Source of the DNA: a virus
IMG/VR virus record: IMGVR_UViG_3300030110_001231
Coordinates: 1-54,843 of that record
Length of the DNA: 54,843 nucleotides
Strand: one strand, 5' to 3'
Shown here: piece after piece, positions 38,757 to 46,698 of the stretch
Position numbering within the stretch: the first letter of the stretch is position 1
Layout: each line of letters opens with the position of its first letter
Position numbers and translations under genes: made by a program
Notes under the pieces: generated by a model
Databases searched by the model: none
What the model was told of the DNA's origin: nothing
The model's input: only the letters and a program-made list of their open reading frames with translations

Positions 38757-40681
38757 CGACTTTACCAACTGTTTATCAACAATTTATACACAAGTCTAGA
38801 TATGCTAGATGGCTACCAGAACATACAAGAAGAGAGGACTGGCACGAAACTGTTGCTCGCTACTTTAATTTCTTTGAGAAACAAATAGAAAAGAATTGTC
38901 AATACAAAATAGATAAGAAGACAAGAGAGTATCTTGAAAATAAAGTTTTAAACTTAGATGTTATGCCATCGATGAGAGCATTGATGACTGCTGGGCCTGC
39001 CTTGGAAAGAGAAAATATAGCAGGATATAATTGTTCTTATGTACCTGTAGATCATCCAAAAGCTTTTGATGAAATACTGTATGTACTTATGTGTGGAACA
39101 GGAGTTGGTTTTAGTGTTGAAAAAAAATATACAGAACTTCTGCCTAGTGTGGCTGATGATTTCCATGATACAGAATCTGTGGTCGTGGTCAGGGATTCTA
39201 AACTTGGTTGGGCAAAAGCATTTCGGGAGGTCATTACATTATTGTATGCCGGGCAAATCCCCAGGTGGGATATTTCTAACGTGCGACCTGCAGGGGCACG
39301 ACTTCACACTTTCGGTGGAAGAGCTTCGGGTCCTACACCGCTCGTGGATCTCTTCAACTTTGCAAAAGAAACCTTTATTAAAGCGAAGGGTAGAAGACTA
39401 ACTCCTCTTGAGTGTCACGATCTTGTCTGTAAAGTAGGTGAGATTGTTGTAGTTGGTGGTGTTAGACGGTCAGCTATGATTAGTTTATCTGATCTTAATG
39501 ATAGGGATATGAGAGATGCTAAGTCTGGTGAGTGGTATAGAGTTGAATCACAAAGAGCTTTATCAAATAATTCAGCCGTGTATGAAACAAAGCCAGATAA
39601 CATCGGTACCTTTATGGAGGAGTGGTTAGCTCTGTACAAATCTGGTAGTGGTGAACGTGGTATCTTTAATAGAGAAGCCTCAAAAAAAGTAGCAGCACAA
39701 AACAAAAGAAGAGATATTAATTTTGAATTTGGAACCAACCCATGTTCGGAAATAATTTTACAACCTTTTCAATTCTGTAACTTATCTGAAGTCGTTGTTC
39801 GTGAAGATGATAAGGAAGAAGAGTTACTTGATAAGGTAGAAGCCGCAACTATACTTGGTACTATGCAGGCTACATTAACAAACTTTAAATACTTACGTAG
39901 ACAATGGAAAGATGCGACAGAAAAAGAAAGACTTCTTGGTGTATCTTTAACTGGTATTATGGATCATAAAATATTATCTGGGGATGTGTTTAACCAAGCT
40001 ATATTGCCAGACTTATTAAAAAGATTGAAACAAAAAGCTGTGGATGTAAATAAACTATGGGCAAAAAAATTTGGAATAAACCAAGCAACGGCTATTACAT
40101 GTGTTAAACCATCAGGAACTGTATCACAATTAGTGAATGCTGCATCTGGTATACATGCTCGACATAACGAACATTACATTAGAAGAGTGAGAGGTGATAA
40201 GAAAGATCCATTGACAAAGTTTTTACAATCACAAAACATACCGACTGAAGACTGTGTTATGAAACCAGATGCAACTGCTGTCTTTTCTTTTGTTGAGAAA
40301 GCACCGAATGGTTGTATAACTCGTAATAAAAGATCGGCACTTGAACAATTAAATCATTGGCTAGTATATGCCAAGTATTGGTGTGAGCATAAACCAAGTA
40401 TAACTATATCCGTTAATGAAGATGAGTGGTTAGGTGTAGCTGATTGGTGTTGGAGAAACTTCGATGATCTAAGTGGTGTATCTTTTCTACCAAACTTTGG
40501 ACACGTATATCAACAAGCACCATACGAAGACATTGATAAAGACGGATACAACAAGTTAAAAAAGAATCAACCAAACAAAATTAACTGGAATGATTTAGCA
40601 CTATATGAACAAGATGATAACACAAAGTCCTCCCAAACTCTTGCTTGTAGTGCTGGTTCATGTGAGGTCGTAGATGTATAA
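38753..40681 (+). CDS. nrdJ: Adenosylcobalamin-dependent ribonucleotide reductase (class II, monomeric)
   Basis: A 642-aa protein with key residues of Lactobacillus-type RTPR: Cys94 (AGYNCSYVP), NPCSEIILQPFQFCNLSE with Cys331, Glu333 and Cys342 (the 11-residue Cys-Cys spacing equals that of Cys408/Cys419), and a C-terminal ACSAGSCEVVDV with the CX4C redox pair. It makes deoxynucleotides using vitamin B12 and needs no second subunit. It is shorter than the 739-aa prototype. It supplies dNTPs for phage replication. Confidence 0.9.
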   Translation: MTTLPTVYQQFIHKSRYARWLPEHTRREDWHETVARYFNFFEKQIEKNCQYKIDKKTREYLENKVLNLDVMPSMRALMTAGPALERENIAGYNCSYVPVDHPKAFDEILYVLMCGTGVGFSVEKKYTELLPSVADDFHDTESVVVVRDSKLGWAKAFREVITLLYAGQIPRWDISNVRPAGARLHTFGGRASGPTPLVDLFNFAKETFIKAKGRRLTPLECHDLVCKVGEIVVVGGVRRSAMISLSDLNDRDMRDAKSGEWYRVESQRALSNNSAVYETKPDNIGTFMEEWLALYKSGSGERGIFNREASKKVAAQNKRRDINFEFGTNPCSEIILQPFQFCNLSEVVVREDDKEEELLDKVEAATILGTMQATLTNFKYLRRQWKDATEKERLLGVSLTGIMDHKILSGDVFNQAILPDLLKRLKQKAVDVNKLWAKKFGINQATAITCVKPSGTVSQLVNAASGIHARHNEHYIRRVRGDKKDPLTKFLQSQNIPTEDCVMKPDATAVFSFVEKAPNGCITRNKRSALEQLNHWLVYAKYWCEHKPSITISVNEDEWLGVADWCWRNFDDLSGVSFLPNFGHVYQQAPYEDIDKDGYNKLKKNQPNKINWNDLALYEQDDNTKSSQTLACSAGSCEVVDV

Positions 40682-41240
40682 AACATTTGTGACCATACCC
40701 AAAGCTGTTCCAGAAAAGTTATGCGATGAAATAATTAAAGAATCGCCTAGCTATTCTGAGCAGCTAGCCGGTGTCATGTGGAAAAAAGCAGCCGACTTAA
40801 AAAAAGATAGGAACTCAAAGTTAAGATGGTTCCCTCTCGATCATTGGATCGTTCCTAAGTTATGTGAAGTTGCATCAGAAATAAATAAACAAGACTATGG
40901 TTTCAATGTAACTAACTTACAGTGCCCACAATTTACAGAGTATAAAAAAGGACAACACTATCAATGGCACCGAGATATCTATCCACCAGAATCTGATGGA
41001 CCTTATCCTGGATTAATAAGAAAGTTATCTATGGTTGTACAACTATCTAACTTTGAAGATTATAAGGGTGGTATATTACAAATTAAAAATATGGATGGTA
41101 AGATTGAACCAATTGAAGGATTCAGAAACAAAGGTGACATGATTATATTTCCATCATTCTATCTTCATAGAATTAAAGCAGTAACAGAAGGAACACGACA
41201 CAGTTTAGTGTGTTGGTTTATGGGCCCACCGTTTAGATAA
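40674..41240 (+). CDS. 2-oxoglutarate/Fe(II) oxygenase, prolyl-hydroxylase type
   Basis: A 188-aa protein with the P4H/PKHD pattern: HYQWHRDIYPPE (His99, Asp101), GLIRKLSMVVQLSNFEDYKG, NKGDMIIFPSFYLHRIKAVT (His165) and EGTRHSLVCWFMGPPF (Arg175 as 2OG ligand). Such proteins are frequent in marine phages; targets may be proteins or DNA bases. It overlaps RNR by 8 bases. Confidence 0.85.
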   Translation: MYKTFVTIPKAVPEKLCDEIIKESPSYSEQLAGVMWKKAADLKKDRNSKLRWFPLDHWIVPKLCEVASEINKQDYGFNVTNLQCPQFTEYKKGQHYQWHRDIYPPESDGPYPGLIRKLSMVVQLSNFEDYKGGILQIKNMDGKIEPIEGFRNKGDMIIFPSFYLHRIKAVTEGTRHSLVCWFMGPPFR

Positions 41241-41329
41241 TGGATAAATTTTTGTGGACACTTCTTAAATTTTTATTGTATGTATTAGCTATACAATTTA
41301 TATTAATTTTTATGCTGTCTATCACATAA
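41240..41329 (+). CDS. Single-span micro-membrane protein, 29 aa
   Basis: Frame from ATG 41240 to TAA 41327-41329: MDKFLWTLLKFLLYVLAIQF, then ILIFMLSIT. Nearly all hydrophobic. It overlaps the previous stop (TAATG) and the next start (TAATG), strong positional evidence for a real gene despite its size. Function unknown. Confidence 0.6.
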   Translation: MDKFLWTLLKFLLYVLAIQFILIFMLSIT

Positions 41330-41676
41330 TGAATATTGTTACACGACCTTGGGGACATTACAGAGTATTAAAACAAACCCCAACTAGAGTTATAAAAATA
41401 TTACATGTGTATCCAGGTCGAGGAATGTCTATTCAATATCATAAACATAGAGATGAGCACTGGAAAATACAAAGTGGTGAAGCAACGGCGCTCATAGACG
41501 ACCACTGGTGGACATTTCTACCCGGTCATAGAGTTTATATCCCAAAAAATACTCTTCATTGTCTACGAGCTTCTAATAGCCATGTACGGGTTTTTGAGGT
41601 TTGGGAGGGTGAGAAACTAGATGAAAACGATATAATAAGGATAAGTCATGATTATAGTAGTGAGTGGGGGCTTTGA
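41329..41676 (+). CDS. Mannose-6-phosphate isomerase-type cupin
   Basis: A 115-aa single cupin matching the C-terminal domain of type II mannose-6-P isomerase/GDP-mannose pyrophosphorylase: TRPWGHYRVL, IKILHVYPGRGMSIQYHKH (metal His38, His40), HWKIQSGEATALI, VYIPKNTLHCLRA and RVFEVWEGEKLDENDIIRI. It may interconvert fructose-6-P and mannose-6-P. The pyrophosphorylase half is absent. It pairs with the nucleotidyltransferase that overlaps its end. Confidence 0.8.
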   Translation: MNIVTRPWGHYRVLKQTPTRVIKILHVYPGRGMSIQYHKHRDEHWKIQSGEATALIDDHWWTFLPGHRVYIPKNTLHCLRASNSHVRVFEVWEGEKLDENDIIRISHDYSSEWGL

Positions 41677-42064
41677 CCCTCTACATTCTGGACACATAAG
41701 TATGTTTCGCCAAGCACATTTGTTTGGAGAAGTGTGGGCAATAGTAAATACGGATGAATGGTTACAAAGAAAAAAAGGATTTGTAATGTTACCGTATAAA
41801 GAACGAAGTGAGATTGTTAGTTCAACACAATTTATTTATAAAGTTATTAAAGCAAAAGATAATGATGATACTGTTGTTAATAATTTAAAAGACATAGGCC
41901 GACATTTTGCTTTTGCTAATGGCGGTGATAGAGTTCCAACTTCTACACCAGAAATGGAATACTGTTTAAAAAATAATATACCTATGCTGTTTAATATTGG
42001 TGGTAAGAAAACTATGTCATCATCAGATATAGCTCGTAATTTACTTGACCAAGCTACCAAATAA
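41648..42064 (+). CDS. Cytidylyl/adenylyltransferase-like enzyme
   Basis: A 138-aa protein with the nucleotidyltransferase HxGH motif in IVVSGGFDPLHSGHISMFRQ (His13, His16), a FVMLPYKERSEIVSS segment, FANGGDRV and a C-terminal KKTMSSSDIARNLL (the S-S-x-x-I/R type end). It resembles RfaE/HldE-type sugar- or glycerol-phosphate nucleotidyltransferases. Substrate unknown. Last gene of the rightward block. Confidence 0.75.
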   Translation: MIIVVSGGFDPLHSGHISMFRQAHLFGEVWAIVNTDEWLQRKKGFVMLPYKERSEIVSSTQFIYKVIKAKDNDDTVVNNLKDIGRHFAFANGGDRVPTSTPEMEYCLKNNIPMLFNIGGKKTMSSSDIARNLLDQATK

Positions 42065-42098
42065 TATATAATTTTAATTGAAACAACGTCGTCAAAAG

Positions 42099-42141
42099 AA
42101 TCTCTAGGAGTGGGACTGGAAACTGTAAGCTCCTAGAGATT
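42099..42141. terminator. Terminator between convergent operons
   Basis: AATCTCTAGGAG (42099-42110) pairs perfectly with CTCCTAGAGATT (42130-42141), a 12-bp stem with a 19-base loop. Leftward it is followed by CTTTTG; rightward by TAACTTCTCTT. It closes both the early rightward and the leftward late operon. Confidence 0.75.
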
Positions 42142-42260
42142 TAACTTCTCTTACCATAGTACTTAACTGGATTTCTATAACCTAATATTTTGCTCTTGTT
42201 TCTCGGAAATCTTTCACCACTACAGTCTTGTAGTGTTAATACTTTAATCTGTCCCGCCAA
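42141..42260 (-). CDS. Possible last gene of the leftward operon, 39 aa
   Basis: Leftward frame from TTG 42260 to TAA 42141-42143, the stop abutting the terminator stem. Sequence (M)AGQIKVLTLQDCSGERFPR, then NKSKILGYRNPVKYYGKRS. AAAGGGA lies just before the TTG, but the initiation codon is non-standard. Overlaps the end of 42236-42544 in another frame. Likely real from composition and position, not proven. Confidence 0.4.
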   Translation of the reverse strand: MAGQIKVLTLQDCSGERFPRNKSKILGYRNPVKYYGKRS

Positions 42261-42544
42261 TCCCTTTGGTCTCCTCTCGGAGTTTTGATCTGTTTCTGAC
42301 ATGCAAAATCACTGTGTGTTGTTACAACCATAGTATCTTTATCCGTGCATGTATAAAAGCATTTGACAGAGTCTTCACCAAAAAAAGGTTCAACTATCTT
42401 TTCCTTGGTTAGTCTACAAGTTACGTGATATTGGTTTCGTTTATCGTAAAGTCTACCGTTGGTAGCTACAACTGAGTCGCAGAATGAAAGAAGTAAGGGG
42501 AGCGCTATGACTCCCACTACTATATTATTTTTCTGCACATGCAT
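42236..42544 (-). CDS. Small exported protein, unknown function
   Basis: A 102-aa protein from ATG 42544 (MHVQKNNIVVGVIALPLLLS); a longer frame needs a TTG. Basic N-terminus, hydrophobic core VVGVIALPLLLSFCDSVVA and a likely signal cleavage near VVA. The mature part has cysteines in HVTCRLTKEKI, VKCFYTCTDKDT and FACQKQIK that may form disulfides outside the cytoplasm. It lies next to the holin, so a spanin-like or superinfection role is possible, unproven. Confidence 0.55.
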   Translation of the reverse strand: MHVQKNNIVVGVIALPLLLSFCDSVVATNGRLYDKRNQYHVTCRLTKEKIVEPFFGEDSVKCFYTCTDKDTMVVTTHSDFACQKQIKTPRGDQRDWRDRLKY

Positions 42545-42599
42545 AGCTATTGATCTCAAGACCGACTGCTATTTCTGTGATAATTGGTTTAGACCACAT
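42525..42599 (-). CDS. pqqA: PqqA-like PQQ precursor peptide, 24 aa
   Basis: Frame from ATG 42599 to TAA 42525-42527. Residues: MWSKPIITEI, then AVGLEINSYACAEK. It aligns with PqqA of methylotrophs (Methylorubrum: WAAPIVSEICVGMEVTSY): W2, P5, the EIxVGxE block, Glu15 and Tyr19. In PqqA, the Glu and Tyr in E-x-x-x-Y are crosslinked by PqqE to build pyrroloquinoline quinone. A TGGAG site lies 5 bases upstream. It overlaps the start of 42236-42544 by 20 bases. No pqqB-F gene is present, so host enzymes would be required. Confidence 0.65.
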   Translation of the reverse strand: MWSKPIITEIAVGLEINSYACAEK

Positions 42600-42676
42600 A
42601 TCAACTCCATTTGTTTATAGGTTAACAAACAGTGCTGGTTGCCATTAAGTGACCGCAGTCCACTGATCTTTATATA

Positions 42677-43087
42677 TTACTTCTTCATGTTCTCTCTTGC
42701 AACACCTTTTGTCTTTTCCCAACTACGGAGTCCACCCATTCCAAGTAATGCGATGGTTAAAGAGATAAGCTCACCAGTATCTACAAAGTTGGGCATGTTT
42801 ATTTCTGGTGCAAACAAGGCTGTGAACCAAGTCATAAGTGGTAATATAAAAAAGTTTACAAACAAACCAATAGCACACACCCACATGATAGCTGGACGTG
42901 CACCAGCGACAAACATACTTGGATGTTTAGCTGCTTCAGTGTTTGCTTTGGCTTGCTCTTTTGCTAGAGCATTTGCATGTTTCTCTGACATCGTAGCAAT
43001 GTCGTGAGCTAGTCTATTTTTCTGATCTTTATCTTCTATAAATTTATCTAGTAGTCCTGTGACTGGACCAATAAGTGCTGTTAACAT
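42677..43087 (-). CDS. Holin, GTA three-span type
   Basis: A 136-aa protein. A charged N-terminal helix (DKFIEDKDQKNRLAHDIATM) is followed by hydrophobic spans (AIMWVCAIGLFVNFFILPLM, LISLTIALLGMGGLR) and RSWEKTKGV. The RPAIMWV..P...W.......P..DTGELISLTIALLGMGGLRSWEK pattern is that of the gene-transfer-agent/phage holin family with about three spans. It times lysis. An endolysin is not recognised nearby. Confidence 0.8.
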   Translation of the reverse strand: MLTALIGPVTGLLDKFIEDKDQKNRLAHDIATMSEKHANALAKEQAKANTEAAKHPSMFVAGARPAIMWVCAIGLFVNFFILPLMTWFTALFAPEINMPNFVDTGELISLTIALLGMGGLRSWEKTKGVARENMKK

Positions 43088-43404
43088 TATTCTTTAACTC
43101 CTTCTTCAAGTTTCTCTAGTATAACATTCTTTAACTGGTCCATCAAAACGTAAGCCATATGTAAATTTATACTGCCAGCAAAGTAATCAACTAGTGGACC
43201 TTTGTCATCAAACAAAACAGTAATCACACCTGTTGCGTTTTCTTTGTCAGCATCTTCTTTAATAATATCTAATTGATTTAAAACTAACTTATTGAAATGT
43301 TCTTTTGGTAAACTACCAACAGCCGAGGTTGTCATTATGTGTTCGTTTGTATCTTTAAAAAGATTTACAACAACATCCTTATCTTTATCTTCTTTATCAG
43401 TCAT
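43087..43404 (-). CDS. Hypothetical protein near holin
   Basis: A 105-aa acidic protein: MTDKEDKDKDVVVNLFKDTN, KEHFNKLVLNQLDIIKEDAD and TGVITVLFDDKGPLVDYFAG. It overlaps the holin and glycosyltransferase genes by 1 and 8 bases. No family recognised. Confidence 0.5.
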   Translation of the reverse strand: MTDKEDKDKDVVVNLFKDTNEHIMTTSAVGSLPKEHFNKLVLNQLDIIKEDADKENATGVITVLFDDKGPLVDYFAGSINLHMAYVLMDQLKNVILEKLEEGVKE

Positions 43405-44302
43405 TTAATAAATGTTTGTACGGTAACCCATGTGCCATCTCAGTCATTGTCCATTGTGTGTAAGCTAAATCATTGAACAGTTGTTGTCTATCCACCATCT
43501 TTGGATTCTCAATATCCTCTATGGAATGGGATGATATTGGATAAGCAAAGTTAAGATTACTAGGTGTAATAACAGGGACACCAGCAAGGAGACTATCCAC
43601 CGACCCTCCACTTGTAAACGATACTGTTGCCCAACAGTCTTCCAAATCCATAGCAATCGGATCTTTATGTCCGAACACCATCTTGACATCTTCTTGTTTC
43701 TCCACAAACTCTTCAAATTTAGATAGGTCATAAGATGATATTAACGGATGCATACGAATTCTAATAGGTCTCTTTGATAATTTTCTGCATTTAATTATTT
43801 CGTCTTGTAACCATTGTAGTATATCTACGTTAGCCGTCGCTGCATCTCCGGGCAGCTGCATAAGAAACATTATATGTTTACCATCTTTTCTCCAGTCTTT
43901 TATTTTAAGACCAAGGTCAGTTCGTATGATACCCCATCTATCTTTATCAGACTTTTTATTATTAAAGTAACCAAGTGTATCCATATAGTGTCCTTTACCA
44001 ACACGGTAATACCTATGATCCTCGGTTATAGTTCTACCAAGAAGGGGAGTTTCTACTACAAGCAAATCACCTTTATGTTTTGTTACAATATCTTTTTTTA
44101 ATAAGTGGTGTTGAGTATGCCTGTCTTTCCAAGACCCAAAGATTATAGCTGTATCACAATCCATATATTTAGTTGAGTTAGATAAGAACACAAGACTATC
44201 TGTTGTTTCTCTAATCCCATGAGTCATAGCTGTTAATGTGTTAATATGTGGTTGATGTGTTGCAGAGTTTAAAAACACTCCTACTACTTTACGGGATGTC
44301 AT
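43397..44302 (-). CDS. Capsule-type glycosyltransferase-like protein
   Basis: A 301-aa protein. The C-terminal part has the nucleotide-sugar-binding style segment DCWATVSFTSGGSVDSLLAG, VPVITPSNLNFAYPISSHS and FNDLAYTQWTMTEMAHGLPY, resembling capsule polysaccharide (KpsC/KpsS-like) or CMP-Kdo glycosyltransferase proteins. The N-terminal part holds LVFLSNSTKYMDCDTAIIFG. Probable role: adding sugars to host or virion glycans. It overlaps the next GT gene by 14 bases. Confidence 0.6.
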   Translation of the reverse strand: MTSRKVVGVFLNSATHQPHINTLTAMTHGIRETTDSLVFLSNSTKYMDCDTAIIFGSWKDRHTQHHLLKKDIVTKHKGDLLVVETPLLGRTITEDHRYYRVGKGHYMDTLGYFNNKKSDKDRWGIIRTDLGLKIKDWRKDGKHIMFLMQLPGDAATANVDILQWLQDEIIKCRKLSKRPIRIRMHPLISSYDLSKFEEFVEKQEDVKMVFGHKDPIAMDLEDCWATVSFTSGGSVDSLLAGVPVITPSNLNFAYPISSHSIEDIENPKMVDRQQLFNDLAYTQWTMTEMAHGLPYKHLLND

Positions 44303-45917
44303 CGAAGATCTCCTTGTATGTTGTTTTCTCTATCTTATCTTTTAGTCCGTCGTCCCATAGTGCCTTGACCAATCCATCACCATGTACGTGTATATCTAAA
44401 TCTATCTCTTCTCTTTGCATTAGTTTTTCAAAGTCTTGAGCTTGGGCTAATAGCTCACCCGTTGTCCAGTATGTTTTATTATCTTCACCTACCGATACCT
44501 TCAACCATTTCTTGCGACCGTCTTCAGCTAACTCATCTTTATTTTTTGGCTCACCATCTATACAAGAATCAAAACCATATAGGTGCATAGTTCTAAAACC
44601 AAGAGTGTGTAATAAACCTATTGATCTCATACCAGCACATGTACCACCTGTAATAAGTAGTCTATTTTTAAAAAAGTCCCATCCCTCTATTGCATTACAA
44701 TAAGCATCCCAAGCCACTACCTTTGCTTTCTTGTCAAGTAAATGCGTAACTACATCAGGGTTAGACATAGTTGCTACCCAATACATAACTCGTGGATGAG
44801 GATTAGCTAGTAGTTCTTTACGTACAAATCCGTGTGTAGATTTTTCATTGAAAGGTCTTGGATCAAGTATTGTACATGCCCAAGGTTGAATGTTATTTTC
44901 AAGAAGAGTATTGTGACTATGTTTAACACACACAATTCTTACCCCTCTGTTTTGTAATTGTTGTAGTTCTTTAAAACTTTTTTTAAGTGACGGACCAGCA
45001 GACACAATGGCTACCTCTTCGTTATTCCACTGACATCGTTTCGTTATAGACAAAGGCATACGTTTAGTATTCGTAAGAATATTCATACGGATATCTTCTA
45101 TTGGCATACAATCTTGAGGAGTTACAACAATAGGTTTCTTTGTGCTCTTCGGTTGTTGATATTGAACTTTAGTATTTGGTGCTTCTTGACTAGCTTGATC
45201 TTGTTTAAATTTTAACATGCCCTTGTTGTGATACATATATCTAACTAAAGGTGAGGCTTCAAAAGCATTAAGGTCAGCACAATATGGTGATAGGTTATGT
45301 ACCTGTAAACCATGCGCTTGGTGTAGATTCATAATTCTAGTAAACACAAAAGCATCGTGCCATTCTTTGTAGTTATATATTTCACCAGAGTCCCATACTC
45401 CAAACAAATCTGCAAACAATGCTTTGTTTAAGTCAGTCATTTGCATAGCCACAAAACCTGCTTCAATATAGTTTACAGCTTCACGACCAAGAACGGATAT
45501 GTCTTTATCTTTAGGAATCCACTCTTCAAGCTTTGCTTTCGGTATATCTTTATAAGTAACAGTGTCGGCATCAATCCATATACCCACATCACACTTGGGT
45601 GGATTCTTTACAAAGAACTCATACTCAGTGTATACTTTATATGCCCATCGTTTAACATCGGTTCTCCAGTTTGGAGCATCTTTTGGATCTTTAAATTTTT
45701 TAAAGAACTCACACAGTTCGGTGGACACAGACATCAGATCAATAAACTCAACCCTATCTTTATCGTATGATTGTAAACCTCTTTCAGGCCAGTCGTTATA
45801 GTAAGCATAAAGTTTAGTATCTTTAGGCCAGTGTTTAATAAAACTCTCTATGCAATCTTTGGCATAAAGATTCCAGTGATCGCCGCGAAACGACGTTACA
45901 AGTGAAAATGTAGGCAT
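44289..45917 (-). CDS. Two-domain glycosyltransferase: GT-A plus DUF115/MAF-like
   Basis: A 542-aa protein from ATG 45917 (MPTFSLVTSFRGDHWNLYAK), with AAGGA 6 bases upstream; a longer ATG start at 45977 lies inside the upstream gene. The N-terminal 250 residues have a GT-A-like DxD (DVGIWIDADTVTYKDIPKAK). The C-terminal half resembles DUF115/6-HMPK-like (MptE, flagellar MAF) proteins: EVAIVSAGPSLKKSFKELQQ, NRGVRIVCVKHSHNTLLENN, LLITGGTCAGMRSIGLLHTL. MAF proteins add nonulosonic acids to flagellin; the exact donor here is unknown. Confidence 0.7.
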   Translation of the reverse strand: MPTFSLVTSFRGDHWNLYAKDCIESFIKHWPKDTKLYAYYNDWPERGLQSYDKDRVEFIDLMSVSTELCEFFKKFKDPKDAPNWRTDVKRWAYKVYTEYEFFVKNPPKCDVGIWIDADTVTYKDIPKAKLEEWIPKDKDISVLGREAVNYIEAGFVAMQMTDLNKALFADLFGVWDSGEIYNYKEWHDAFVFTRIMNLHQAHGLQVHNLSPYCADLNAFEASPLVRYMYHNKGMLKFKQDQASQEAPNTKVQYQQPKSTKKPIVVTPQDCMPIEDIRMNILTNTKRMPLSITKRCQWNNEEVAIVSAGPSLKKSFKELQQLQNRGVRIVCVKHSHNTLLENNIQPWACTILDPRPFNEKSTHGFVRKELLANPHPRVMYWVATMSNPDVVTHLLDKKAKVVAWDAYCNAIEGWDFFKNRLLITGGTCAGMRSIGLLHTLGFRTMHLYGFDSCIDGEPKNKDELAEDGRKKWLKVSVGEDNKTYWTTGELLAQAQDFEKLMQREEIDLDIHVHGDGLVKALWDDGLKDKIEKTTYKEIFDDIP

Positions 45918-46681
45918 TTCATATCCTTCAATGTTGATCCATGTTGATAATCCATGTGAGCTTTTTCGGCAAACCATTTGTCTGAAAAATCACAATCGTT
46001 ATAACCATTCATCCACGGACCACCTAAAGAAAAGTGGACAGCCGATGGGGTTAATGGAGTATTCTCCTCCATAATACCTGGAACATAATTCCATTTTGGG
46101 TTTATTTCTCCTACACTATTAGGTCCTCTCGATAGCCATGCAAATTGATGGAGATCAAGACCTTTCATTTCGTTAACAGCATATCTTGTTAACTTTTTAT
46201 TAGTTTTATGATTCATATTAAATGCCATGAGAGAAGACCATAGTTTACAATTATATTTTGTTTGTATCTTATTGTCCATCTTCATAGTATTTTCTGGCTC
46301 GTAATTAAATTTAACTGTCATAACAGGATAATCATCATCAAGTTCATCAAGTAAATTTTTTATGTCATCGAGCCATAAGAAATCACAGTCACAAAAAATT
46401 ACCCATCCCTTTACTTTGTTGCGTCTTGCCAACTCTGGTATAAGAAACCGAGTATGGCTAAACTCAGTAGAGAAAGGGGCATTGTCCAACACATCCCAAT
46501 GTTGACCGTTCTTATCTATGCGCCACTCTCTATCAAATAATTTAAAGTATCGCAGATTGTTATGCATTAAGGGGGTAACGGCTACTGGGATTGACGATCG
46601 TCTAACAAGCGAGTGTTCACACACTTGGTATGCATCTATTTCTCTTGAGTCCCAACCGATCGCCACATGGACATCTTTCAT
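45896..46681 (-). CDS. GT8-like glycosyltransferase
   Basis: A 261-aa protein: VHVAIGWDSREIDAYQVCEH, SLVRRSSIPVAVTPLMHN, FSHTRFLIPELAR, a DxD in WVIFCDCDFLWLDDI, MKMDNKIQTKYNCKLWSSLM and PSAVHFSLGGPWMNGYND. This order fits a glycosyltransferase family 8-like group found in marine phages and bacteria. It starts the three-gene sugar cassette, 18 bases downstream of the giant virion gene. Confidence 0.75.
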   Translation of the reverse strand: MKDVHVAIGWDSREIDAYQVCEHSLVRRSSIPVAVTPLMHNNLRYFKLFDREWRIDKNGQHWDVLDNAPFSTEFSHTRFLIPELARRNKVKGWVIFCDCDFLWLDDIKNLLDELDDDYPVMTVKFNYEPENTMKMDNKIQTKYNCKLWSSLMAFNMNHKTNKKLTRYAVNEMKGLDLHQFAWLSRGPNSVGEINPKWNYVPGIMEENTPLTPSAVHFSLGGPWMNGYNDCDFSDKWFAEKAHMDYQHGSTLKDMKCLHFHL

Positions 46682-46698
46682 AAAGTTAAATATATATA

